A DNA stretch of 64,000 nucleotides, taken from positions 1 to 64,000 of the forward strand of contig NZ_FOET01000020.1 in NCBI RefSeq assembly GCF_900110735.1. The letters run 5' to 3'. Source of the DNA: Streptomyces radiopugnans. Lineage in GTDB: Bacteria > Actinomycetota > Actinomycetes > Streptomycetales > Streptomycetaceae. The position numbers were made by a program, and so were the translations under genes. Below the pieces are notes generated by a model. It had not been told where the DNA came from. It saw nothing but the letters and a program-made list of their open reading frames with translations, and did no database searches. Of this stretch, positions 53,563 to 62,500 are shown piece after piece; the first letter of the stretch is position 1; each line of letters opens with the position of its first letter.

Positions 53563-54648
53563 ATGACCTCCACGAACCCGACCCCGGCCGGCCAGGGCGC
53601 CAGCTACGCCGCCGCCGGAGTGGACATCGAGGCGGGCGACCGCGCCGTCACGCTGATGAAGGAGTGGGTGGGCAAGGCCCGTCGGCCCGAGAGCATCGGG
53701 ACCCTCGGCGGCTTCGCGGGCCTCTTCGACGCCTCCGCACTGAAGGGCTACCGGCGTCCGCTGCTGGCCTCGGCCACCGACGGCGTGGGCACCAAGGTCG
53801 CCGTCGCGCAGAGGATGGGCGTCCACGACACCATCGGCCACGACCTGGTGGCGATGGTCGTGGACGACCTGGTGGTCTGCGGCGCCGAGCCGCTGTTCAT
53901 GACCGACTACATCAGCGTGGGCAAGGTCGTCCCCGAGCGGGTCGCGTCGATCGTCAAGGGCATCGCCGAGGGCTGCGTCCTGGCGGGCTGCGCCCTGGTC
54001 GGCGGCGAGACGGCCGAGCACCCGGGTCTGATGGGCCCGGACGAGTACGACGTGGCGGGCGCGGGCACGGGCGTCGTGGAGGCCGACGAGATCCTGGGCG
54101 CGGACCGCATCCGCCCGGGCGACGCGGTCGTCGCGATGGGCGCCTCCGGTCTTCACTCCAACGGGTACTCGCTGGTGCGGCACGTGTTCTTCGACCGGGC
54201 GGGCTGGTCGCTGGACCGCCATGTCGAGGACTTCGGCCGCACGCTGGGCGAGGAGTTGCTGGAGCCCACCAAGATCTACTCGCTGGACTGCCTGGCGCTG
54301 ACGAGGGCCACCGAGGTGCACGCCTTCTCGCACATCACCGGCGGCGGACTGGCCGGCAACCTCGCGCGTGTCGTGCCCGACGGACTGCACGCCACCGTGG
54401 ACCGCTCCACCTGGAGCCCGGCGGCGGTCTTCCGGACGGTCGGCGAGCTGGGCGGGGTCGAGCGCGCGGAGCTGGAGAAGACCCTCAACATGGGCGTCGG
54501 CATGGTCGCCGTCGTCCCGCCGGAGTCGGTCGGCGCCACGCTGTCCCTGCTGGGCGAGCGAGGTGTGGACGCCTGGGTCGCCGGCGAGGTCTCCGAGCGC
54601 GGCGACCGCGGTGAGGCCGTCGCCCTCACCGGGGACTACGGGGGCTGA
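53563..54648 (+). CDS. purM: AIR synthetase
   Basis: A 361-residue enzyme closing the imidazole ring (FGAM to AIR). YAAAGVDIEAGDRAV at the N-terminus, LASATDGVGTKVAVA, HDLVAMVVDDLVVCGAEPLFMTDYI, GGETAEHPG and HITGGGLAGNLARVVP are all PurM signatures. ATG preceded by AGAGGAAG. Same strand as purF; they probably share regulation. Confidence 0.97.
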   Translation: MTSTNPTPAGQGASYAAAGVDIEAGDRAVTLMKEWVGKARRPESIGTLGGFAGLFDASALKGYRRPLLASATDGVGTKVAVAQRMGVHDTIGHDLVAMVVDDLVVCGAEPLFMTDYISVGKVVPERVASIVKGIAEGCVLAGCALVGGETAEHPGLMGPDEYDVAGAGTGVVEADEILGADRIRPGDAVVAMGASGLHSNGYSLVRHVFFDRAGWSLDRHVEDFGRTLGEELLEPTKIYSLDCLALTRATEVHAFSHITGGGLAGNLARVVPDGLHATVDRSTWSPAAVFRTVGELGGVERAELEKTLNMGVGMVAVVPPESVGATLSLLGERGVDAWVAGEVSERGDRGEAVALTGDYGG

Positions 54649-54674
54649 GCGCGGGAGCCACGGACAGGGGCAAA

Positions 54675-54702
54675 ACCCGGTCCGGCGGTGGCCGGACCGG
54701 GT
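54675..54702. terminator. Bidirectional terminator between purM and the DUF3073 gene
   Basis: A perfect 12-bp stem with a GGTG loop; A-rich on the left (CAAAA), giving a U-run for transcripts coming from the right. It lies between convergent genes. Confidence 0.7.
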
Positions 54703-54762
54703 GATGACCGCTATCGGTGCTTATCGGTATGAGATCGCTGTCCTCAGCGGACGACGACGTCC

Positions 54763-55041
54763 TCAGGCGCGGCGTCGGTGGTTCGACGGTGAGGAGGACC
54801 CGCGGGAGTCGACCGAATGGTCGTCGCCCTCCGCGTCCTCGTCATCGTCGTTGTACAGATCCGCGTACCGTGCGTACGGGTCGTCCAGCTCATCGTCCTC
54901 GAACCGCTCGCCGTTCGGCGGCTGACTCGATGTCGATGCGCCCAGCTCCTCGGCCAGGCGTGCGAGATCGGTCCCACCGCTGTTGTACTTCAGCTGGCGG
55001 GCGACCTTCGTCTGCTTGGCCTTGGCCCGGCCGCGCCCCAT
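54763..55041 (-). CDS. DUF3073 family protein
   Basis: A 92-residue protein with the conserved actinobacterial start MGRGRAKAKQTKVARQLKYNSGGTDLARLAEELG, then a disordered acidic segment (DDELDDPYARYADLYNDDDEDAEGDD) and a basic C-terminus. Function unknown. GAGGGGG precedes the ATG. Gene order purM, DUF3073, valine dehydrogenase, bldC is as I recall it from S. coelicolor. The 327-bp gap to the dehydrogenase contains its promoter and two hairpins. Confidence 0.9.
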   Translation of the reverse strand: MGRGRAKAKQTKVARQLKYNSGGTDLARLAEELGASTSSQPPNGERFEDDELDDPYARYADLYNDDDEDAEGDDHSVDSRGSSSPSNHRRRA

Positions 55042-55278
55042 GGCTCGACCCCCTCAACGACGGGGCTCAACGGCCCCAGAGTCTTGACACGCGTTCACGA
55101 TGCGGAGCGGACCCTCGATGTCGATCGAGAGACCGTCCGTGGAGCTTCAACGGTACCTGCTTCCGTGGCCGTACGGTACGCCGCCCGCACGACACGGCCG
55201 GTGCCCGCCCTGCCTGGTGACCATTTCTCCGCTGGTCAGTGACGATTTTACCTTCTGTCCGCCCGGTCACCCGCCCAG

Positions 55279-55330
55279 GGGTGGTGAGGGATGTCTCCCC
55301 CACCACCCGTCACCGAGGGTGAAACCCTCG
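55279..55330 (-). terminator. Two hairpins after valine dehydrogenase
   Basis: 55314-55330: CGAGGGT/ACCCTCG with a GAA loop. 55279-55308: an 8-bp stem extended by 4 more pairs after one mismatch, 4-nt loop. Both lie just beyond the minus-strand dehydrogenase stop. Confidence 0.55.
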
Positions 55331-55368
55331 TGGACGCTGGGTCAGAAACACCGGGCCGGCGGCGCGGG

Positions 55369-56541
55369 TCAGTTCCCGCCGCCGGCCCTGCGGGCCTCGG
55401 CCATCCGCTGCTCGGCGATGCGGTCGGCCGCCACCGCGGGCGGCACGCCGTCGGCCGCGGCGCGCTCGAAGATCGCCAGCGTGGTGTCGTGGATCCTCTC
55501 GGCCTTCGCCTTCGCGCGTGCGAAGTCGAAGCCGTGGAGCTCGTCCGCGACCTGGATCACGCCGCCGGAGTTCACCACGTAGTCGGGCGCGTAGAGGACG
55601 CCCCGGTCGGCGAGGTCCTTCTCGACGCCGGGGTGGGCGAGCTGGTTGTTGGCCGCGCCGCAGACCACCTTCGCGGTGAGCACGGCGACCGTCTCGTCGT
55701 TCAGGGCGCCGCCGAGCGCGCAGGGCGCGTACACGTCCAGGCCCTCGGTGCGGATCAGCGCGTCGGTGTCGGCGACCGCCGTCACCTCCGGGTGCGCGGC
55801 CGTGATGTGCTCGACCGCCTCGGGGCGCACGTCCGTGACCAGGACCTCGGCGCCCTCGTCGAGCAGGTGGCCCACCAGATGGCGGCCGACCTTGCCGACG
55901 CCCGCGACGCCGACCTTCCGCCCGCGCAGCGAGGCGTCGCCCCACAGGTGCTTCGCACTGGCGCGCATGCCCTGGTAGACGCCGAAGGCGGTGAGCACGG
56001 AGGAGTCGCCGGCGCCGCCGTTCTCGGGGGAGCGGCCGGTCGTCCAGCGGCAGGTGCGCGAGACCACGTCCATGTCCTGGACGTAGGTGCCGACGTCGCA
56101 GGCGGTGACGTAGCGGCCGCCGAGGGAGGCGACGAAGCGGCCGTAGGCCTCCAGCAGGGCCTCGGTCTTGTGCTGCCCGGGGTCACCGATGATCACGGCC
56201 TTGCCGCCGCCGTGGTCCAGCCCGGCGAGCGCGTTCTTGTACGACATGCCGCGGGCGAGGTTGAGCGCGTCCCTGACGGCGGCCTCCTCCGGGTCCTCCT
56301 CGGAGGCGTACGCGTGGAAGCGGGTGCCGCCCAGGGCCGGGCCCAGGGCCGTGGAGTGGATGGCGATGACCGCCTTCAGGCCGGTCTCGCGGTCCTGGCA
56401 GAGGACGACCTGCTCATGCCCGCCCTGCTCGGAGTGGAACAGGGTGTGCAGGACCGAACCGGTGGTGTGCTGCGCGCTCACGGCGCTCTCTGAGCCGTCT
56501 CGGTGTCCGTCGACGCTGACGGCGGGACGTACGTCAGTCAC
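55369..56541 (-). CDS. vdh: Valine (Leu/Phe/Val) dehydrogenase
   Basis: A 390-residue amino-acid dehydrogenase that oxidatively deaminates branched-chain amino acids with NAD, feeding branched fatty acids and polyketide precursors in Streptomyces. Catalytic region MSYKNALAGLDHGGGKAVI with the active-site Lys; Rossmann motif VGVAGVGKVGRHL; VYAPCALGGALND, GAANNQLAHP and PDYVVNSGGVIQVADE downstream. GTG start with AGGAG 8-9 nt upstream. Position next to bldC matches the S. coelicolor vdh locus as I recall it. Confidence 0.92.
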   Translation of the reverse strand: MTDVRPAVSVDGHRDGSESAVSAQHTTGSVLHTLFHSEQGGHEQVVLCQDRETGLKAVIAIHSTALGPALGGTRFHAYASEEDPEEAAVRDALNLARGMSYKNALAGLDHGGGKAVIIGDPGQHKTEALLEAYGRFVASLGGRYVTACDVGTYVQDMDVVSRTCRWTTGRSPENGGAGDSSVLTAFGVYQGMRASAKHLWGDASLRGRKVGVAGVGKVGRHLVGHLLDEGAEVLVTDVRPEAVEHITAAHPEVTAVADTDALIRTEGLDVYAPCALGGALNDETVAVLTAKVVCGAANNQLAHPGVEKDLADRGVLYAPDYVVNSGGVIQVADELHGFDFARAKAKAERIHDTTLAIFERAAADGVPPAVAADRIAEQRMAEARRAGGGN

Positions 56542-56744
56542 GGTGGTGACTCCTGTATGTCGCGGAGGGGTGCCTTTCCAGCATCCTCCCGCTTGTGGCG
56601 GGGGGACGCGGGGCGGGCCGGTTGGCATGAGGGTACGGCCTGACGGCCCCCGGGAGTACGGGTGTGCAGTTGCGGTGCCACGATCAGGGTATTGAACTGC
56701 CGTTGTCCGCCCCCTCGGCCCGCTGTTCCGGGAGGAAGAATCCC

Positions 56745-57605
56745 TTGGCCCTCACTACTCCGGTGGCCGTCCCGTACGCGTCCTACCTGCGGGTCTACGA
56801 GCCGCTGGCCGCCTTTCCCGAGCCGGAGCGCTCCCACTGGGCCCGCTACGCCCGCCGCGGGAGCCTGCCGGGGGCGCAGGACGAGCTGCGCCGGTCGCTG
56901 GCGGACCTGGTGCCGGTGCCGCCCGTGGTGGTGCCGGTGCGTGAGAGCGCGGACGCCTTCGTGGCCGAGGTGGACGGGGTGCTGTGCGTCTGCCCCTGGC
57001 GGACCAGGCTGCGGGGCTGGCAGGCGCTGGCCGGACTCGGCGACGAGCTGCCGGCGCCGGTGCTGGACGCGGCGGTGCCGCCGGTGGTGCGGCGCGAGGC
57101 GGCGGCGGACTACGACCGCTGGCGGGAGCGGAATCCGGACGCCCGGCCGTGGATCCGCTCGGCGACCTGGCACGTGCCGGTGCGCTGGTTCGTGCTCTTC
57201 GCGGACGAGGAGCGCGAGTACGGCAAGGGGGCGGGCGGCGGCGCCGGCGGCGCGGGGGAGGGGCTCGTCCTGCGCTACCGCACCCCGATGGTGCAGGCGC
57301 GGCGGCGGGTGGCGCGCGCGCTGAAGGTGCTGCGCGAGGAGCTGGAGGACAGCCCGCTGGTCGACGGGCTGGTGGACGTCGGGCGCTGGCTGGAGGAGTT
57401 CCACCCGCGGTCGATGGTGGAGCTGGACTACGGCGGACTGGTGTATACCATCCCGGAGGAGCAGCTGGCCTCGGACCACTCCGCGGCCGACACCGCGGAG
57501 GGGCTGGCGGCGCTGCGGGAGGGCGACGGCGAGCGCGCGAGCGCGGTCTACGAGCGGCTGACCGAGCGCTGGCGGGCGGTACGGCACCGCGGGCTGGCCA
57601 GTTGA
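56745..57605 (+). CDS. Conserved hypothetical cytoplasmic protein (vdh-bldC interval)
   Basis: A 286-residue protein; TTG start at 56745 with GGGAGGAAG 8-9 nt upstream (an ORF is open further left but without a ribosome site). Conserved-looking blocks: YLRVYEPLAAFPEPERSHWARYA, VLCVCPWRTRLRGWQAL, ARPWIRSATWHVPVRWFVLFADEER and LEEFHPRSMVELDYGGLVYTI. A Gly-rich insert interrupts the middle. No named domain recognised. Streptomyces genomes carry a homologue at this place, so it is a real core gene, divergent from vdh. Confidence 0.8.
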   Translation: MALTTPVAVPYASYLRVYEPLAAFPEPERSHWARYARRGSLPGAQDELRRSLADLVPVPPVVVPVRESADAFVAEVDGVLCVCPWRTRLRGWQALAGLGDELPAPVLDAAVPPVVRREAAADYDRWRERNPDARPWIRSATWHVPVRWFVLFADEEREYGKGAGGGAGGAGEGLVLRYRTPMVQARRRVARALKVLREELEDSPLVDGLVDVGRWLEEFHPRSMVELDYGGLVYTIPEEQLASDHSAADTAEGLAALREGDGERASAVYERLTERWRAVRHRGLAS

Positions 57606-58116
57606 GGCGTTCCGCGGGCGCGGCCCCGGGGCATCGGGTCGCCCCGTGCGCCGCGAACCGGTTCGTTCCTGTCCGTTCCGGACCTTCGCACCGAGGGCGC
57701 TTCAAGGTGACCGACCGCACTTACCGGGGTCTTGCCCTGAAGGGCACCTCTCGTGCCAAAATAGGACAAGGAGTCCGGAGGGGGCTTCATCCGTCCAACT
57801 AAGGTCGGATCCATCGGTATTGCGCTCCTTTCCAGGGGGCTGGAGAGGTCCGCTCACGTTGTAACCGATCGTCACGATGGCGTGACCGTCCGTTATGACA
57901 CGGTCCATCGGCTTCCGTCGAGGTTGGACACCTGAGAGGGCAATTCCGTCGGTTTGGCCGACGTGGCTGGACAGATGGTGTAGTTGTAGTGCCGAGGACA
58001 AGCCGTTCGTCCTATAACCGACTCGGCCCGCGTCCGCCATTTCGGGCAACGCGGGTCAAGGTGCAGAATTTAGAGGAAAGAACCGTGATGGTTCGGTTCT
58101 CCCGAGGAGGCCGCTC
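57606..58116 (+). promoter_or_regulatory. Long upstream region of bldC
   Basis: 511 bp without a gene and with lower GC than the surroundings. It contains several imperfect inverted repeats, for example AGAACC/GGTTCT flanking 58079-58100 next to the bldC ribosome site, and GTGAC-type half-sites. The length and composition suggest a regulated promoter or leader for the developmental gene bldC. No known riboswitch was recognised. Confidence 0.5.
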
Positions 58117-58323
58117 ATGACCGCTCGCACCCCTGATGCCGAGCCGCTGCTGACCCCGGCTGAGGTTGCCACCATGTTCCGTGTGGACCCGAAGACGGTC
58201 ACGCGCTGGGCCAAGGCAGGCAAGCTCACGTCCATCCGCACGCTCGGAGGGCACCGCCGCTACCGCGAGGCGGAGGTGCGCGCTCTGCTCGCGGGCATCC
58301 CGCAGCAGCGCAGCGAGGGTTGA
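58117..58323 (+). CDS. bldC: BldC, MerR-like developmental regulator
   Basis: A 68-residue protein that is only a MerR-type winged HTH: LLTPAEVATMFRVDPKTVTRWAKAGKLTSIRTLGGHRRYREAEVRALLAG. It has no dimerisation coiled coil, as expected for BldC, which binds cooperatively head-to-tail on direct repeats and delays entry into development in Streptomyces. CGAGGAGG 6-7 nt before the ATG. Followed 173 bp later by a 20-bp perfect hairpin. Confidence 0.96.
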   Translation: MTARTPDAEPLLTPAEVATMFRVDPKTVTRWAKAGKLTSIRTLGGHRRYREAEVRALLAGIPQQRSEG

Positions 58324-58495
58324 ACAACCCCGTGAATCGGGCGTGACGGGCCCCCATCCCGCTTCGCCGCCCGACTCTGTACCACCTTTCGGGCCGGTGT
58401 TCCCCCATGCGGCCTGAACGTCGATCGCGCTGGACTCCGCCGGGTCCAGCGCGATCTCCGCGTACCCCCTCGCTTCTTCGCGTCGTCGTCGCGCC

Positions 58496-58539
58496 GCAGG
58501 GCCCCTTGCCCGGAACCCGTTCCGGGCAAGGGGCCCTGC
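58496..58539 (+). terminator. Very strong hairpin downstream of bldC
   Basis: A perfect 20-bp stem (58496-58515 with 58520-58539) and CCCG loop. Terminator of bldC, or 3' end of an RNA encoded in the 173-bp interval. Confidence 0.7.
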
Positions 58540-58679
58540 CGTGTTCCAGCCGGCCCTGCTCCGCGCCCGGTCCGCCGCCGCCGGCCGGAGGGGTCACGGG
58601 GGTGCGGGAGACGCCCGGAGGGCCCTGCGAGGCCCGTCCGCGGGGCCCCGGGCGGGGGGCGTGCGGAAGCATCGGGAGG

Positions 58680-58830
58680 GGCGCTCGGATGCAGTGCAAT
58701 TGCACATATTAAATTTACCCGATGTAGGAAGGGGTTGAATTCCTTCCTCTGATCAACCGATTCGGTGACTCCCGTCACATGGCATGGGTCTTGCCTGCCC
58801 CAACTACCGTACGGTAATGGGAAATAAGCG
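58680..58830. other. AT-rich patch with three inverted repeats
   Basis: An unusually AT-rich stretch between the 3' ends of bldC and the DUF6274 gene. It holds the 12-bp palindromes GTGCAATTGCAC (58694-58705) and TACCGTACGGTA (58805-58816) and an AGGAAGG/CCTTCCT repeat (58726-58748). The second palindrome looks like a TetR-type operator. No convincing gene follows it on the plus strand; the rest of the 58324-58954 gap holds nothing else recognisable. Confidence 0.5.
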
Positions 58831-58954
58831 TACGACGCCCGGTAATCGGACCTTCGGCCGGGTGCCGGTGCGCGCCCGGCCGCCGCTCGTGCGCCGCAGG
58901 GCCGCAGCCCGGTCGCGCGGGCGGTGCCGCGACCGGAGGGCCCGTCAGGTCCGC

Positions 58955-59236
58955 TCAGGCGCCGTCGGGCCCCGTCGGGCCCGGCCGGGTCCGACGAGGC
59001 GGCTCGAGGCCCTGTCCGGGCCGCACGAGCGGTGCGGGCGGTTCCGGGCGCGGGACGGAGGAAGGGGCCGCGGACGGTCCGCCGGGAGGCTCGCCCGCCG
59101 GCTCCATCGCCAGCCGCTGCAGCCGGTGGCAGACCGGGCAGTGCCGGGTGGCGTGGCCGTAACGGGTCGCGGCGGACAGATGGGCCCGCAGCAGGGCCCG
59201 TGTCTCGTGCCGCGGATACTCCGGAGTCGTCGGCAT
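58955..59236 (-). CDS. DUF6274 family small protein
   Basis: A 93-residue protein: MPTTPEYPRHETRALLRAHLSAATRY, then the conserved RHCPVCHRLQRLAMEP with a CPVC pair and flanking His, and a Pro-rich tail. It matches the small Streptomyces DUF6274 proteins. The CxxC-His cluster could bind a metal, though a single CxxC suggests dimerisation for a full site. GGGAGG 8 nt before the ATG. It lies next to tRNA-Asp on the same strand. Confidence 0.78.
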   Translation of the reverse strand: MPTTPEYPRHETRALLRAHLSAATRYGHATRHCPVCHRLQRLAMEPAGEPPGGPSAAPSSVPRPEPPAPLVRPGQGLEPPRRTRPGPTGPDGA

Positions 59237-59330
59237 CGCGCCCACCTCCCTGTAGCAGGGGTACCCGCGGCCTGAGGAGCCGTCAAGACCGCCTGCGCGC
59301 CCGGGACGTCCGGGAGCGCGCAAAACGGCC

Positions 59331-59363
59331 AGTGGCCCGGATCCGCTGGGGATCCGGGCCACT
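59331..59363 (-). terminator. Terminator of tRNA-Asp
   Basis: A perfect 14-bp stem and 5-nt loop, 5 bp beyond the tRNA 3' end, followed on the minus strand by GGCCGTTTTG. Confidence 0.75.
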
Positions 59364-59368
59364 CGATG

Positions 59369-59443
59369 CGGTCCTGACGGGATTTGAACCCGCGGCCTCC
59401 ACCTTGACAGGGTGGCGAGCACTCCAAACTGCTCCACAGGACC
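59369..59443 (-). tRNA. tRNA-Asp (anticodon GUC)
   Basis: A complete 75-nt cloverleaf: acceptor GGTCCTG with CAGGACC, anticodon loop CTGTCAA, T-loop TTCAAAT with GCGGG/CCCGT stem, discriminator G as in tRNA-Asp. No CCA encoded. Confidence 0.95.
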
Positions 59444-59536
59444 TGGAAGCCGCAGCCGGGGCGCTCCCCGAGCTGCGAGAAGGACTCTACAGCAGCTCAG
59501 GGGCGCAAAGCGAACTCACCCAGAGTGCCGCTCCCG

Positions 59537-62500
59537 CTACCGGGCCGCCGGCGCCGCCGCGTCCACCGCCTTCACGATGCGCTTGTCCGAGACCGGATAC
59601 GCCGTGCCCAGGGCGTGCGCGAAGTAGCTGACCCGCAGTTCCTCGATCATCCAGCGGATCTCCCGGGCCTCCCGCGGCACCGGCCGCCCCGGCGGGAACT
59701 GCTCCAGCAGCCACTCGTACTCGTCCCGCATCTCCTTCGCCTTCGCCATCCGGGCGCGGTCCCGGTCGGCATTGGTCGGGAGCTGCTGGAGACGGCGGTC
59801 CACGGCCGTCAGATAGCGCAGCAGGTCCGGCAGGCGCCGGGCCCCGTGGGCGGTCACGAAGCCCGGGCCGACCAGCTCCGTCAGCTGCTGCCGCACATCC
59901 GCGAGGTTCGGCGCCAGCGTCGGACTGACCGACAGCGGGGGCGACTTCATCCGCCGCTCGCACGACTGCCAGGCGGCGAGCACCTCGCGCACCTGCCGCA
60001 CCGTCGCCACCGTCGCGTCGGTGATGTCGGCGCGCACGGCGTCGAAGAGCTTGCGGAAGCCCTCCTCGTCCCAGGCCGGGCCGCCGTGCGCCGCGATCAG
60101 CCGGTCGGCGGCGGCCGTCACGCAGTCGTCGAACAGCGCCTGGACGCTGCCGTGCGGGGAGGCGGCGAGGGAGAGCCTGTCCTGGTTGGTGAGCTTGGAC
60201 TGGGCGAACTTGGCCGGATTGGAGGGGAGGTTGAGCAGGATCAGGCGGCGCGTGCCGCGCCACATCGCCTCGCGCTGCTCGTCCTCGGTGTCGAAGAGCC
60301 TCACGGACACCGAGCCGCCGTCGTCCACCAGCGCCGGGTACGCCTTGACCGGCTGGCCGGCCCGCCGGGTCTCGAAGGTGCGCGGCAGGGCGCCGATGGT
60401 CCAGGAGGTCAGCCCGGTGCGCTGCTCCAGGCCGGCGCCGGAGCCCTCACCGCCCTTCTCGCGGGCGGAGTCGAACGCCTTGGACAGCGCGGCCCGGGTG
60501 CGCGGCCGCAGGGCGTCCCTCAGCTCCTCCAGGTCCTTGCTCTCGGCGTCGCCGGACACCTTGCGGCGGCGCTCGTCCACGACCCGGAAGGTGATCTTCA
60601 GGTGGTCGGGGACCTTGGAGAGGTCGAAGTCGTCCGGGGCCACCCGCACCCCCGTCATCCGCGTCAGCTCCCGCGCCAGCACGGCCGTCAGGGGCTGGTT
60701 CAGCGTGCCCTCCGGGATGCCGCCGTCCTGCCCGGCGACGGTGTCCAGGAAGCGCCGGGCGTAGTCGGGGGCGGGGACGTAGTTGCGGCGGATCGGCTTG
60801 GGCAGCGAGCGGATCAGCTCGGTGACCAGATCCGCGCGGAGCCCCGGGATCTGCCAGTCGAAGCCCTCGGAGGCGGCCTGGTTGAGCACCTGGAGGGGGA
60901 TGTGGACGGTGACGCCGTCGGCGTCCGCGCCCGGCTCGAACTGGTACGTCACCCGGAACCTCAGCCTGCCCTGGCGCCAGGTGTCGGGGTAGTCGTCCTT
61001 GGTGACCCGCCCGGCCCGCTCGTTGATGAGCATGGACTTCTCGAAGTTGAGCAGGTCCGGCTCCTCCTGGCGCCTGCGCTTCCACCAGGAGTCGAAGTGC
61101 GCCCCGGAGACGACGTGTTCGGGGATGCGCCGGTCGTAGAAGTCGAACAGCGTCTCGTCGTCGACGAGGATGTCGCGGCGGCGGGCCCGGTGCTCCAGCT
61201 CCTCCACCTCGCCCAGCAGCCTGCGGTTGTCGTGGAAGAACCGGTGGTGGGTGCGCCAGTCGCCCTCCACCAGGGCGTTGCGGATGAACAGCTCGCGGCA
61301 GGTCTCCGGATCGATGCGCCCGTAGTTCACCTTGCGCTGGGCCACGACGGGCACGCCGTACAGCGTCACCTTCTCGTAGGCCATCACCGCCGCCTGCTTC
61401 TGCTCCCAGTGCGGCTCGCTGTAGGTGCGCTTGACCAGGTGGCCGGCGAGCGGCTCGATCCAGTCCGGGTCGATCTTCGCGTTGACCCGCGCCCACAGCC
61501 GCGAGGTCTCCACCAGCTCGGCCGACATGATCCAGCGCGGCGGCTTCCTGAACAGCGCGGAGCCGGGGAAGACGGCGAACCTGGCGCTGCGCGCACCCAG
61601 GTACTCGTTGCCCTTCGCGCTCTCCCTCCCGCTCTCCCCCGGGGAGTTCTTCCCGCTCTCCTTGACGTCCTTGAGCCCGATGTGCGACAGCAGGCCCGCC
61701 AGCAGCGACTGGTGGACGCGGTCGGCGTCCGCGTCCTGGTCGTTCATGTGGACGCCCATGGACTTGGCCACCTGGCGGAGCTGGACGTAGATGTCCTGCC
61801 ACTCGCGTATGCGCAGGTAGTTGAGGAACTCGGACCTGCACATGCGGCGGAAGGCCGAGGAGGACAGCTCCTTCTGCCGCTCGCGCACGTAACGCCACAG
61901 GTTGAGCAGGGCGAGGAAGTCGCTGTTCTCGTCGCGGAACCGTGCGTGCTGCTGGTCGGCCTGCTGCTGCTTGTCGGCGGGGCGTTCGCGCGGATCCTGG
62001 ATGGACAGCGCCGCGGCGATCACCATGACCTCGCGGACGCAGCCGTTGCGGTCGGCCTCCAGCACCATCCGCGCCAGCCGCGGGTCGACGGGGAACTGCG
62101 CCAGCTTCCGGCCCGTCTCCGTCAGGCGCTTGCGCGGGTCCTTCTGCTTGGGGTCGAGCGCGCCCAGCTCCTCCAGCAGCTGCACACCGGCCTTGATGCT
62201 GCGGTGGTCCGGCGGGTCGATGAAGGGGAAGCGCTCGATGTCGCCGAGCCCGGCGGCGGTCATCTGCAGGATGACGGAGGCCAGGTTGGTGCGCAGGATC
62301 TCCGGGTCGGTGAACTCCGGGCGGGAGAGGAAGTCCTCCTCGGAGTACAGCCGGATGCAGATGCCGTCCGAGGTGCGGCCGCAGCGGCCCTTGCGCTGGT
62401 TGGCGCTGGCCTGCGAGACCGGCTCGATCGGCAGCCGCTGGACCTTGGTGCGGTGGCTGTAGCGGGAGATGCGGGCGGTGCCGGTGTCGATGACGTACTT

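Noticed and set aside
58817..59275. Plus-strand ORF beginning MGNKRTTPGNRTFGR
   Set aside because: After the first 15 codons it becomes Arg/Pro-rich antisense of the conserved DUF6274 gene; no ribosome site. Retained only as a remark in the AT-rich island finding.
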